Shown piece by piece: positions 24,640-33,854 of a stretch of DNA of 64,000 bases. A model generated the notes under the pieces. That model did not search any database and was not told the DNA's origin. It was given only the letters and a program-made list of their open reading frames with translations. The stretch is from assembly GCA_028290405.1 (NCBI GenBank), contig JAQGJX010000103.1, positions 1 to 64,000 of the forward strand, given 5' to 3'. Position 1 is the first letter of the stretch. Every line of letters begins with the position of its first letter. Both the position numbers and the translations under genes were made by a program. The DNA is from Hyphomicrobiales bacterium. Lineage in GTDB: Bacteria; Pseudomonadota; Alphaproteobacteria; Rhizobiales; Beijerinckiaceae.

Positions 24640-25170
24640 TCAGGCGAGGGGATAGGCTGCTTCGACGATGTACGGTCCGCCGCCGATCGACGCTCGGGCC
24701 GAATACAACACGAACCTCGTCGCTTCAAACTGCACCGGCGGCGGCGTGCGCTTGGAGAGAAAATCCGCGACGGAATGCGCTGAAGCGCCCTTGAGCCGTG
24801 CGAGCGTCACGTGCGGCGTATACTTCCTCCGCTCAGTCGTCGCGCCCGCGCGCCTCAACGCCCTCTCCTGGTCATCGTGCAGGAGACGAAGGCCCTCGTT
24901 CAGATCGACGTTGCACACGATGGCTCGCGGCCTGTTCCCGCCGAACGCTCCTAGTCCTTGGAGAACCAACGGAAACCGCCTCGCCGCGACGTCGGCCAAT
25001 TCCTGCGTCAGGTCACGCGCCAACGCGCCGTCGACGTCGCCGAGGAAGCTGAGGGTGACGTGGTAATCCTCCGGCTTGATCCAGCGCGCGCCCGAGACAC
25101 CGCCCCGCAAGAGCGCGAGTTCACGGCCGATCTCCAGCGGCACCTCAAGGCCGGTGAAAAGACGAGGCAT
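24640..25170 (-). CDS. thpR: RNA 2',3'-cyclic phosphodiesterase (2H family)
   Basis: Two H-x-T motifs: YHVTLSFLGDV and YTPHVTLARLKG; start at the internal ATG 25170. Confidence 0.92.
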   Translation of the reverse strand: MPRLFTGLEVPLEIGRELALLRGGVSGARWIKPEDYHVTLSFLGDVDGALARDLTQELADVAARRFPLVLQGLGAFGGNRPRAIVCNVDLNEGLRLLHDDQERALRRAGATTERRKYTPHVTLARLKGASAHSVADFLSKRTPPPVQFEATRFVLYSARASIGGGPYIVEAAYPLA

Positions 25171-25198
25171 TCGAAGCTCCCTCCGGTCGTCGAGTCGC

Positions 25199-25831
25199 TC
25201 AAGGGGCGGCGGCTTTCGCGAGCAATTCCTCCACCCTGGGCAGAACGCGAGCGACGATCGCCTCCACCCCGGCCCTGTTGGGATGCATGCCGTCACGCAG
25301 GTTGAGGTGGGGTTTCTGCGCGACGCCGTCGAGGAAAAACGGATAGAAAACCGTTTCATGCTTCCTCGCCAACTCAGGGTAGATGGCGTTGAATCCCTGC
25401 TCATAGGACGTCCCCATTCCGGGGGCGGCGAGCATTCCGGCCAGAAGCGTCGGGATGTTCCGAGCGCGCAGGCGTCCCAGGATGTCGTCAAGCGCGCGCT
25501 GCGTCACCCCGGTGTCGATCCCGCGCAACATGTCGTTGGCGCCAAGCTCCACGATCACCGCGTCCGCTCCCTCCCCGAGGGCCCATTCCAGCCGCTCGGC
25601 GGCTGCGCTCGCAGTATCCCCTGAAACGCTGGCGTTGATGACGGACACATCGACGCCCTTCGCCTGCAGGGCCCTTTCGAGCACAGCCGGAAAGGCGGCG
25701 TCTCCAGGCAACTCGTATCCGGCCGTGAGACTGTCGCCCAGCACCAGAAGGCGCATGGGCTTGGCGATGGCTGAGCCGGCTGCGGCGCTCAGCGCCAGCG
25801 CGGCGACGACGAGGACATGGAACCAGCGCAA
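25199..25831 (-). CDS. Arylesterase / SGNH lysophospholipase (TesA-like)
   Basis: Signal peptide; block I LLVLGDSLTAGYEL, block III ELGANDMLRG, block V DGMHPNRAG. Confidence 0.93.
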   Translation of the reverse strand: MRWFHVLVVAALALSAAAGSAIAKPMRLLVLGDSLTAGYELPGDAAFPAVLERALQAKGVDVSVINASVSGDTASAAAERLEWALGEGADAVIVELGANDMLRGIDTGVTQRALDDILGRLRARNIPTLLAGMLAAPGMGTSYEQGFNAIYPELARKHETVFYPFFLDGVAQKPHLNLRDGMHPNRAGVEAIVARVLPRVEELLAKAAAP

Positions 25832-25920
25832 ATGAACCCCATATGTCAGCGGGGCCCAGCCCCGGATATCGATCTCTTCACCAAAGCATGCGATAGCGCA
25901 CGCCTCCTGAGGGACTATGT

Positions 25921-26616
25921 ATGGCTGAACGTCCGGCGATCGAGATGAAGGACGTCCGCCTTAGTCTCGGAAGTGGCGCCGCCCGCGTCAATGTGCTGCA
26001 GGGCGTCTCGGTTTCCGTCCAGCCTGGTGAAGCGGTTGGTCTGGTCGGCCCGTCGGGATCTGGCAAGTCGACTCTTTTGATGACGATGGCGGGTCTTGAG
26101 CGGCCCGATTCCGGGTCCGTGATCGTCGAAGGCCAATCGCTGGACGCCATGAGCGAGGACCAGCTCGCGCGTTTTCGCGGCGCTCGCATCGGAATCGTCT
26201 TTCAGTCGTTCCACCTCATTCCCACTATGACCGCCCTGGAAAACGTGGCCGTGCCGCTGGAGCTGGCGGGGGCTTCGGACGCCTTCCAGCGCGCCGAGGC
26301 GGAACTTCGGGGCGTAGGGCTGGGCGAACGCCTGTCGCACTATCCGGCCCAGTTGTCGGGCGGCGAGCAGCAACGCGTGGCGATCGCCCGCGCGCTGGCC
26401 CCTCACCCCGCGATCCTTGTCGCCGACGAGCCGACGGGGAATCTCGATGAAGCGAACGGAGAGGCGATCATTGCGCTCCTGTTCGACGCCAGACGGCGCC
26501 GCGGCTCAACTCTGATACTTGTGACGCACGACAACGCGCTGGCGCAGCGGTGCGACCGAATGATTCGGCTACGCTCGGGCCGCGTCGACGCGCCCGCAGT
26601 TCCGGCAAGCGCATGA
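25921..26616 (+). CDS. ABC transporter ATP-binding protein (YbbA-like)
   Basis: GPSGSGKSTLL, LSGGEQQRVAIARAL, ILVADEPTGNLD; divergent from tesA-like gene as in E. coli tesA-ybbA-ybbP. Confidence 0.94.
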   Translation: MAERPAIEMKDVRLSLGSGAARVNVLQGVSVSVQPGEAVGLVGPSGSGKSTLLMTMAGLERPDSGSVIVEGQSLDAMSEDQLARFRGARIGIVFQSFHLIPTMTALENVAVPLELAGASDAFQRAEAELRGVGLGERLSHYPAQLSGGEQQRVAIARALAPHPAILVADEPTGNLDEANGEAIIALLFDARRRRGSTLILVTHDNALAQRCDRMIRLRSGRVDAPAVPASA

Positions 26617-29195
26617 GCCGCTCGGCGCTCGGCCTTCGTGCATCGCTCTCGCTCGCGATCCGCCTGTCGTGGCGCGATCTGCGGGGCGGCTTTCGTGGCT
26701 TCCGCGTTTTCCTTGCCTGCATCGCGCTGGGCGTAACCGCCATCGTCGGGGTCAACTCCACGGCGCGCAGCCTTGCCGACTCGATCTCGCGCGAGGGGCG
26801 CCAGATACTCGGGGGGGACCTCTCGTTGAGCCTCATTCATCGGGAGATGAACGCGGACGAACGAAACTGGGTCAGCGCGCTCGGAGACGTCTCCGAAATC
26901 GCCACGATGCGAGCCATGGCGCGCAAGGAGGACGGAGACTCGACGCTCGTCGAGCTGAAGGCGATTGGCCCTGATTACCCGAGGCTTGGCAAATTGGCCA
27001 CGCAGCCGCTGCGCTCCATCGCGGACCTGACCGGCTTACGCCATGGCCTCTATGGGTTTGTGGCGGAGGATTCCCTAGCCTCGCGGCTGGATCTGAAGGT
27101 CGGCGACCGCATCCTGATCGGGGATGCGCCGCTTGAGCTCCGAGCCCTTCTCGTCTCGGAGCCCGACAAGCTCGCAGGCGGCGTAGGCTTCGGGCCGCGG
27201 GCGATCATATCGCAGGACGCGCTGCGCACCACCGGCTTGCTTCAGCCGGGATCGCTCGTGCGCTGGACCTACCGGCTCTTGGTTTCACCGCCCGCAGGCG
27301 CCGTTACGGCGAGCGACGACGCCGTGCAAAGCCTCGCCCAATCGGCGGAAGCGCGTTTTCCTGAAGCGGGCTGGCAGGTTCGAACCAGAGCCAACGTCTC
27401 AAACCAGTTTTCAAAGAATCTCAGCCGGTTCAGCCAATTCCTGACTCTCGTGGGGCTCACCGCCCTCGTGATCGGCGGCGTTGGGGTCGCCAACGCCGTG
27501 CGGGCCTACGTAGAACGCAAGACGCCTGATCTCGCGACGCTGAAGGCGGTCGGCGCCACGGGTGGATACGTGTTCGCGGCGGCGCTTCTTGAAGTCATGC
27601 TTGTCACTGGCATCGGGGTTCTGGCGGGCGTCACCTTGGGGGCTTGTCTCCCCTTCCTGTTGGCGAGCGTTATAGGACCTTCGCTTCCGGCGCCCTTCGA
27701 GCCGGCCTTTTATCCCGCGCAGGCGGCCGCCGGGATGCTCTACGGCTTTCTCACGGCGCTCGCCTTCTCCCTCGCGGCGCTTGGCCGGACGCATGACGTC
27801 TCCGTCGCCGCCCTGTTTCGCGACCGGATCGACGCGAGCGCGCGATGGCCTCGCGTCCGATACGTGGCGATGGCCACTGCGGCCGGCGTTGCGCTGATCG
27901 CGTCCATCGTCGTCCTGTCGACGGACCGAAAAATCACGATGATCTACGTGGCCGCGACGTTCGGCGGATTCGTCCTGTTGCGCCTGGTTGGCGCTGGGCT
28001 GATGTATCTGGCGCGGCGCGCGCCACGTGCCCGGCGCACTGAAGTCCGCCTCGCCATCGCAAACATCCACCGCCCCGGCGCACTCACTCAGTCGCTGGTG
28101 CTGTCACTTGGCCTTGGGCTGGCTCTTCTCGTCACCCTGACGCTCATCGACGCCAATATCCGGGGTCAATTGCAGCAAGGCATGGCCGGGAGGACGCCGA
28201 GTTTCTTTTTCCTCGATATTCCCAACCGCCAGGTCGACGCGTTCGACGCCTTCATCGTCGCAAGAGCGCCGACGGCTCGCCTCGAGCGGGCGCCGATGAT
28301 GCGTGGACGCCTGGTCCGGGTGAATGAGGTCCCGGTCGAGAAGATAAACGCCGCGGAGCAGGCCGCGTGGGTCCTGGAAGGCGACCGTGGCATCACTTAC
28401 GCGGCGGACGTTCCGGAAGGTTCGAAGCTTGCGGGCGGGGAGTGGTGGCCGAGAGATTACCGTGGTCCGCCGCTGGTGTCGCTTGAAGCGCAGATCGCGA
28501 CAGGTCTGGGGCTTTCGATTGGCGACTCCATCACGGTGAACGTTCTGGGGCGTAACGTCACCGCCCGGGTCGCCAACGTGAGGACGGTGAACTGGCGCTC
28601 CTTCGGGATCAATTTCGTGTTTGTCTTCTCACCCAGCACGTTCGCCGGCGCGCCTCACATGTATCTCGCGACAGCGGCTTTTCCGGCTGGGACAGAGACC
28701 GGAGCGGAGCTTTCCCTGCTGAAGCAGGTGGCGAACGCTTACCCGTCCGTGACCAGCGTGCGGGTGAAAGACACCCTGGAGGCGATCTCACGGATCGTCG
28801 ATCAATTGGCGTTCGCAGTTCGGGGGGCCACGTCAATCACCCTGGCGGCTTCGGTCCTCGTTCTGGCGGGCGCTCTATCGGCGGGCCAAAGGGAGCGGGT
28901 TTACGACGCGGTGGTGTTGAAGACGCTCGGCGCGACACGCGGCCGCCTGCTGCTTGCCTATGTGCTGGAGTACGGGATCTTGGGCTTGGCGACAGCTGCT
29001 TTCTCGGTGGCCGCCGGAGGGCTCGCAGCTTGGGCGATAGTCACCAAACTTATGTTGCTTGAAGAATTCGTATGGGCGTGGTCGTCGGCAGGGCTGACCG
29101 CGGCGCTGGCTTTGCTGACTACGTTGACGCTAGGGCTGGCTTCGACGTGGCGCGTTTTGGGGCAGAAGCCGGCCCGGCATCTAAAAGATCTATAG
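26613..29195 (+). CDS. FtsX-like permease (YbbP-like)
   Basis: 860-aa multi-TM protein with two FtsX-like blocks; ATGA overlap with the ATPase gene. Confidence 0.92.
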   Translation: MSRSALGLRASLSLAIRLSWRDLRGGFRGFRVFLACIALGVTAIVGVNSTARSLADSISREGRQILGGDLSLSLIHREMNADERNWVSALGDVSEIATMRAMARKEDGDSTLVELKAIGPDYPRLGKLATQPLRSIADLTGLRHGLYGFVAEDSLASRLDLKVGDRILIGDAPLELRALLVSEPDKLAGGVGFGPRAIISQDALRTTGLLQPGSLVRWTYRLLVSPPAGAVTASDDAVQSLAQSAEARFPEAGWQVRTRANVSNQFSKNLSRFSQFLTLVGLTALVIGGVGVANAVRAYVERKTPDLATLKAVGATGGYVFAAALLEVMLVTGIGVLAGVTLGACLPFLLASVIGPSLPAPFEPAFYPAQAAAGMLYGFLTALAFSLAALGRTHDVSVAALFRDRIDASARWPRVRYVAMATAAGVALIASIVVLSTDRKITMIYVAATFGGFVLLRLVGAGLMYLARRAPRARRTEVRLAIANIHRPGALTQSLVLSLGLGLALLVTLTLIDANIRGQLQQGMAGRTPSFFFLDIPNRQVDAFDAFIVARAPTARLERAPMMRGRLVRVNEVPVEKINAAEQAAWVLEGDRGITYAADVPEGSKLAGGEWWPRDYRGPPLVSLEAQIATGLGLSIGDSITVNVLGRNVTARVANVRTVNWRSFGINFVFVFSPSTFAGAPHMYLATAAFPAGTETGAELSLLKQVANAYPSVTSVRVKDTLEAISRIVDQLAFAVRGATSITLAASVLVLAGALSAGQRERVYDAVVLKTLGATRGRLLLAYVLEYGILGLATAAFSVAAGGLAAWAIVTKLMLLEEFVWAWSSAGLTAALALLTTLTLGLASTWRVLGQKPARHLKDL

Positions 29196-29201
29196 TATAC
29201 C

Positions 29202-29217
29202 TCCGTATTAATACGGA
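29202..29217. promoter_or_regulatory. Perfect 16-bp palindrome (possible operator)
   Basis: TCCGTATTAATACGGA equals its reverse complement; in the AT-rich gap upstream of the Bax-inhibitor gene. Confidence 0.4.
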
Positions 29218-29314
29218 ATTTGAACTTGTAAAAGCTGGCAAGTAACTGTTTTCTGGTCAGGTTAAGCGCGGAATTTTGAACTCGGCCGCTTGTGCGCGCG
29301 GGTCCGCCGATCCA

Positions 29315-29390
29315 TATTGAGATCGAGGCGGCGCCGCCCGTTGGCCCGCTGCCGTGGGGGCTGTCGTTCGGCCCCTCGACAAGTCACATT
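29315..29390 (+). ncRNA. Possible ybhL-type 5' leader structure
   Basis: Hairpin-forming sequence (GAGGCGGCGCCGCCCG; GGGGGC...GCCCC) directly upstream of a ybhL-family gene; the ybhL motif is a known alphaproteobacterial leader, but no covariance model was run. Confidence 0.35.
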
Positions 29391-29401
29391 GAGAGGAACA
29401 C

Positions 29402-30145
29402 ATGTCCGATTTCGACCGCAACGCGACTGCCCGCTGGGGTTCAGGCGTAGCCCGGTCCGGCGCAGCCGAGATCGACCAGGGCCTGCGCTCTTACATGCTG
29501 GGCATCTACAATCACATGACGCTGGCGCTCGCCATCTCGGCGCTTGTCGCCATGGGCGTGTTCATGCTTGGCCGGGCTCACCCGATCACCCAGATGCTGT
29601 ACGGCTCGCCCTTGCGCTGGGTCATCATGCTTGCTCCCCTGGCGTTCGTCTTCGTGCTCTCCTGGCGCTTCGAACGGATGAGCTATACGGCCCTGCTTGG
29701 CACCTTCTGGGCCTTCGCGGCCGTCATGGGCCTTTCGATGGGCTGGATCGGCCTCGTGTTCAAGGTTGGCAGCATCGTCAATGCGCTCATGGTGACGACG
29801 ATCGCCTTCGGCGGCCTTAGCCTCTACGGCTACACGACCAAGCGCAGCCTTTCGGGCATGGGCTCGTTCCTGGTCATGGGGTTGATCGGCCTCATGGTCG
29901 CGAGCGTCGTGAACATCTTCATGCAGTCCGGCGTGCTTGGCTTCGCCATCAGCTCCATTGGCGTGCTGATCTTCGCCGGCCTCACGGCCTGGGACACCCA
30001 GCGCCTCAAGGACGACTACAGCTATCTCGCCGGCAGCGGCGAAATGATGCAGAAGTCCTCGGTGATGGGCGCGCTGTCGCTTTACCTGAACTTCATCAAC
30101 ATGTTCCAGTTCATCCTGGCGTTGACTGGTTCGCGCGACGAATAG
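29402..30145 (+). CDS. Bax inhibitor-1/YccA (YbhL) family membrane protein
   Basis: 247 aa, seven hydrophobic segments, AGLTAWDTQRLKDDY...ALSLYLNFINMFQFILAL. Confidence 0.94.
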   Translation: MSDFDRNATARWGSGVARSGAAEIDQGLRSYMLGIYNHMTLALAISALVAMGVFMLGRAHPITQMLYGSPLRWVIMLAPLAFVFVLSWRFERMSYTALLGTFWAFAAVMGLSMGWIGLVFKVGSIVNALMVTTIAFGGLSLYGYTTKRSLSGMGSFLVMGLIGLMVASVVNIFMQSGVLGFAISSIGVLIFAGLTAWDTQRLKDDYSYLAGSGEMMQKSSVMGALSLYLNFINMFQFILALTGSRDE

Positions 30146-30170
30146 GCTGAACTGCGATTGCTGACGACCG

Positions 30171-30198
30171 AGGCTCCGGAGAAATCCGGAGCCTTTTT
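30171..30198 (+). terminator. Intrinsic terminator of the Bax-inhibitor gene
   Basis: AGGCTCCGGA-GAAA-TCCGGAGCCT followed by TTTT. Confidence 0.93.
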
Positions 30199-30635
30199 CA
30201 TGAGCCTCCAACCAGCTTGATTCTGCGGTCCAGGACGGCCAGCACCCGGGGAAGTTCATGGCCGCGCCGCAGGATCATGCCATTGGACGATACAACGGCA
30301 TATGCGCCTTGCCGCCGCGCAAGTTTGGGATCCTTCTCGATCGTGTAAAGCGGCACGTCGGACGTGCGCTTGAACACGGAGAAGATCGCCTTGTGAGGCA
30401 GAAAGTCCATCGCGTAGTCGCGCCATTCCCCTTCAGCCACCTTGCGTCCGTAGACCTGAAGGATATGGCCAAGTTCACGTCGGTCGAACGACACGACGAT
30501 GGGCGCGGCAGGCCGTGCGCTCCCCCCTATGTGTTGGACGAACGGCCGAAGAATGGTGGCGCTCCCCGGCTCGGTGGGAGCTTCGGTCCAGGCCCCACCG
30601 GTCGCCTGGCCGGGCGTGCTATCGCGATCGTTCAT
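30198..30635 (-). CDS. DUF2794 domain-containing protein
   Basis: VSFDRRELGHILQVYGRKVAEGEWRDYAMDFLPHKAIFSVFKRTSDVPLYTIEKDPKLARRQGAYAV. Confidence 0.88.
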   Translation of the reverse strand: MNDRDSTPGQATGGAWTEAPTEPGSATILRPFVQHIGGSARPAAPIVVSFDRRELGHILQVYGRKVAEGEWRDYAMDFLPHKAIFSVFKRTSDVPLYTIEKDPKLARRQGAYAVVSSNGMILRRGHELPRVLAVLDRRIKLVGGS

Positions 30636-30779
30636 CGCGCCTCCTGCTTCATATCATTGCCCCGCAGGGGCGCGGCGCGCAAGAGCGATGCGCCCAGATC
30701 AGCTTCAAGCAGATAAGACGCAAATTCATGATTTCGCCGCGATTAGGCCGAAGACGCGCCCGGATCGACCTAGATACTC

Positions 30780-30924
30780 CCCCTAGTCGCCTCTCGCGTC
30801 CGATCCGATTGTTCCCGGATTTCGTCAGCCCCCCAGCCCCCTGGGAGTGGTTGGGTCGGGAGGCTCTCCCTCAGGGAGACAGGCGATGTGGGCCGGCCGG
30901 AGCTTTGCTCCGGTCGGCCTTTTT
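30780..30924 (+). ncRNA. Candidate unannotated sRNA (5' end inferred)
   Basis: Strong + strand terminator with no + strand CDS upstream; intervening sequence is structured and has no convincing coding potential. Confidence 0.5.
30891..30924 (+). terminator. Intrinsic terminator
   Basis: GGCCGGCCGGAGC-TTT-GCTCCGGTCGGCC then TTTTT. Confidence 0.9.
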
Positions 30925-31020
30925 CCGTTTTTGAGGATGTTCTTGAAACGGATGGCGGCGTTCGCGATATGAGGGTCCAGCGCGAGGCGATTCCTCGGCC
31001 CTTTTTCAGCGAGAGCGGAC

Positions 31021-32967
31021 GTGAATTCTGAGACTGAAGATCCAGCGCAGGCCCCCGGGCAGCACGCCTTCAAGGCGGATGTCGCCCGCCTTCTGCACCT
31101 GATGGTGCATTCGGTTTACTCCGACAAGGACATCTTTCTCCGTGAACTCATCTCGAACGCGGCCGACGCTTGCGAGAAGCTGCGGTTCGAGGCCATCGCG
31201 AATCCGGATCTCGCCGGCGCGGACTCCGAACCGCTGATTACGATCGATCTCGATGCCGACGCCAAGACCATTGCGGTATCGGATAACGGGATTGGCATGG
31301 ACCGCGACGACCTCGTCGGCGCTCTCGGCACGATCGCCAGTTCCGGCACACGCGCCTTTCTGGACCGGCTGGCGGGACAGAAAAGCGATGAGGCTGAGAA
31401 AGAAGACCGAGAGGTTGAAGGCGGCGGCGATTCCGACGCCCGCCTGATAGGACAGTTCGGGATCGGCTTCTATTCCGCCTTCATGGTCGCCGACCGGGTG
31501 GACGTCACGACGCGGAAAGCCGGGTCTGCGGAGGCGTGGCTCTGGTCGTCGGACGGCGGAGGCGCCTACACAATCGCGCCGGCGCCCGAGGCAAACGCCC
31601 CCGCACGCGGCACTCGCGTCGTCCTCCACCTGAAGGATTCAGCTTCCAGCTATTGCGACAAGTGGACCATTGAACGACTCGTTCGCGAGCATTCGGGCGC
31701 AATCTCCGTTCCCGTTGAGCTGCGCGCAGGCTCTTCCGACCAGTCCGAACGCCTCGTCGACGGCAGTGCTCTCTGGACCAAGCCCAAGAGCGAAATCACG
31801 TCTGAGGACTATACAGAGTTCTATCGCTCCTTCGCGCACCAGTTCGACGAACCTGCCCTCACGGCGCACTGGCGGGCTGAAGGCCGAATCGAGTACACGG
31901 CTCTCGCCTTCATCCCCGGTTCCCGGCCTCTCGACCTGTTCGACCCCGCGCGAAAGGGCAAGGCGAAGCTGTATGTTCGCCGCGTCCTGATCTCCGACGA
32001 TTGCGATCTGCTCCCCGGATGGCTGCGCTTCGCCCGCGTGCTGGTCGACACTGCGGACCTGCCCTTGAACGTCTCACGGGAAATGATCCAGCAGACGCCG
32101 GCCTTCACGGCGATCAAGCGAGCCGTAACGAACCGGCTCGTGCAGGAACTCACGAAGGCTGCGGAAAAGACACCGGATGTATTCGCCAAAATCTGGGAGA
32201 ACTTCGGCGCAGTTCTGAAAGAAGGGCTCTACGAAGACGCTGAGCGTCGCGACAGCCTCTTCAAGATGGCGCGCTTCGCCACGTCGGCGGCCAAAGGCCT
32301 GCGGACATTGAGCGACTACATGGCGGACATCAGGCCGAACCAGACCGCTATCTACTATCTGGTCGGCGAGGATGCGAAGCGGATTGCGGTCAGCCCGCAA
32401 CTTGAGGGCTTCCGCGCGCGCGGAATCGAGGTTCTGCTTCTATCGGATCCCGTGGACGCTTTCTGGGTGGAGACGGCGGTCGGCTACGACGGCAAGCCGT
32501 TCAAATCGGCGACTCGCAGCGATCTGGACCTCAGCCTGATCCCGCTTCTGGATGAAGCGGGGTCAAACGCTGATGGGCAGTCGTCGGCCGAGGTGGCGGC
32601 CCTCATCCAGCGGATGAAGGAAACGATCGGGGCTGATCTCGCAGATGTGCGCGCGTCCAGCAGACTGTCCGAGAGCCCCGCGTGCCTGGTGGCGCCGGAA
32701 AGCGGACCGGATCTGCGCCTGCGACGCCTTCTTGCCGAGCACGGCAAACTGGATAGCGAATCTCGCCGGATCATGGAGGTTAATCCCTCGCACCCGCTGG
32801 TCGTCGCCCTCTCGCACCGCCTCGGCGACCCAGGTTCGACGGAGTTCGTCGAAGACGCGATCTGGTTGCTCTATGACGAAGCGCGGATGATGGACGGTGA
32901 AAACCCGGCGGATGCGGGGGCGTTCGCTCGCCGGATGTTCCGCGTGCTGCAGAAAGCCGCGTCTTGA
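31021..32967 (+). CDS. htpG: Molecular chaperone HtpG (Hsp90)
   Basis: HAFKADVARLLHLMVHSVYSDKDIFLRELISNAADACEKLRF; GTL start at 31021. Confidence 0.96.
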   Translation: MNSETEDPAQAPGQHAFKADVARLLHLMVHSVYSDKDIFLRELISNAADACEKLRFEAIANPDLAGADSEPLITIDLDADAKTIAVSDNGIGMDRDDLVGALGTIASSGTRAFLDRLAGQKSDEAEKEDREVEGGGDSDARLIGQFGIGFYSAFMVADRVDVTTRKAGSAEAWLWSSDGGGAYTIAPAPEANAPARGTRVVLHLKDSASSYCDKWTIERLVREHSGAISVPVELRAGSSDQSERLVDGSALWTKPKSEITSEDYTEFYRSFAHQFDEPALTAHWRAEGRIEYTALAFIPGSRPLDLFDPARKGKAKLYVRRVLISDDCDLLPGWLRFARVLVDTADLPLNVSREMIQQTPAFTAIKRAVTNRLVQELTKAAEKTPDVFAKIWENFGAVLKEGLYEDAERRDSLFKMARFATSAAKGLRTLSDYMADIRPNQTAIYYLVGEDAKRIAVSPQLEGFRARGIEVLLLSDPVDAFWVETAVGYDGKPFKSATRSDLDLSLIPLLDEAGSNADGQSSAEVAALIQRMKETIGADLADVRASSRLSESPACLVAPESGPDLRLRRLLAEHGKLDSESRRIMEVNPSHPLVVALSHRLGDPGSTEFVEDAIWLLYDEARMMDGENPADAGAFARRMFRVLQKAAS

Positions 32968-33854
32968 CGAAGGGCCCGCCCACTTTCCCTACGAAAGCCG
33001 GCGACCTCGTTGGCGACCTGACGGCCCGGCTCACCCACGCCCTGCGTGAGCTTCAGATCGAGGCTGCGTACGAGGAAGCACGCCAGTTGATCTGCGCCGC
33101 GACGTCATTGTCGCGCGTAGACCTATTGGTTCGTCCCGAGACGCCGGTCGACGCCGCGGCCGCGGCCCGCCTCCAGAGCTATGCTCAACGCCGCATCGCC
33201 CGTGAGCCAGTGTCACGCATCCTTGGATCGCGCGGCTTCTGGACTTTCGACCTGCATGTCAGCAGGAACGTCCTCGATCCGCGTGGCGACACCGAATGTC
33301 TTGTAGAGACGTGCGTTTCTCTCCTCGCCAATCGGAGCGGCGCGCCGTTGCGAGTTCTCGATGTCGGCGTCGGATCAGGCGCGATACTCGCCGGCGTGCT
33401 GACGGAATTCCCCCAAGCATCAGGCGTCGGCCTCGATCTGTCCCGGGAAGCCGCCGATTGCGCACGTGAGAATTTCGAGCGTCTTGGCCTGTCGAACCGC
33501 ACCCTGGTCCTGGAGCAGGATTGGCGTGAGCCGCTTCGGGAACGATTTGACGTCGTCCTCTCGAATCCTCCCTACATCGAGAGCGACGTCATTGAAACGC
33601 TCGATCCGGAAGTCACGGGTCACGATCCCCGCCTTGCGCTGGACGGAGGAGCCGACGGTTTGGACGCCTATCGATCAATCGCATCTTTAGCGCCGTCGTG
33701 GCTCAAGAGCGGTGGACTCCTGCTCGTTGAAATTGGCTGCAGCCAATCTGAAAGCGTAACAGCGTTGCTGGACGCGGGCGGGTTCGAAGGGATTGAGACC
33801 CGGCAGGATAGCGGCGGTCGCGACCGGGTGATCCAGGCGCGAATGCGCTCGTGA
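32964..33854 (+). CDS. prmC: Peptide chain release factor N5-glutamine methyltransferase
   Basis: EPVSRILGSRGFWTFDLHVSRNVLDPRGDTECLVE; NPPYIESDVIETLDPEV. Confidence 0.95.
   Translation: MTKGPPTFPTKAGDLVGDLTARLTHALRELQIEAAYEEARQLICAATSLSRVDLLVRPETPVDAAAAARLQSYAQRRIAREPVSRILGSRGFWTFDLHVSRNVLDPRGDTECLVETCVSLLANRSGAPLRVLDVGVGSGAILAGVLTEFPQASGVGLDLSREAADCARENFERLGLSNRTLVLEQDWREPLRERFDVVLSNPPYIESDVIETLDPEVTGHDPRLALDGGADGLDAYRSIASLAPSWLKSGGLLLVEIGCSQSESVTALLDAGGFEGIETRQDSGGRDRVIQARMRS

Noticed and set aside
30515-30934. + strand ORFs (95-139 aa) across the candidate sRNA region
   Set aside because: Low-complexity Arg/Pro/Ser translations without domains, and they run through the terminator stem; better explained as non-coding.
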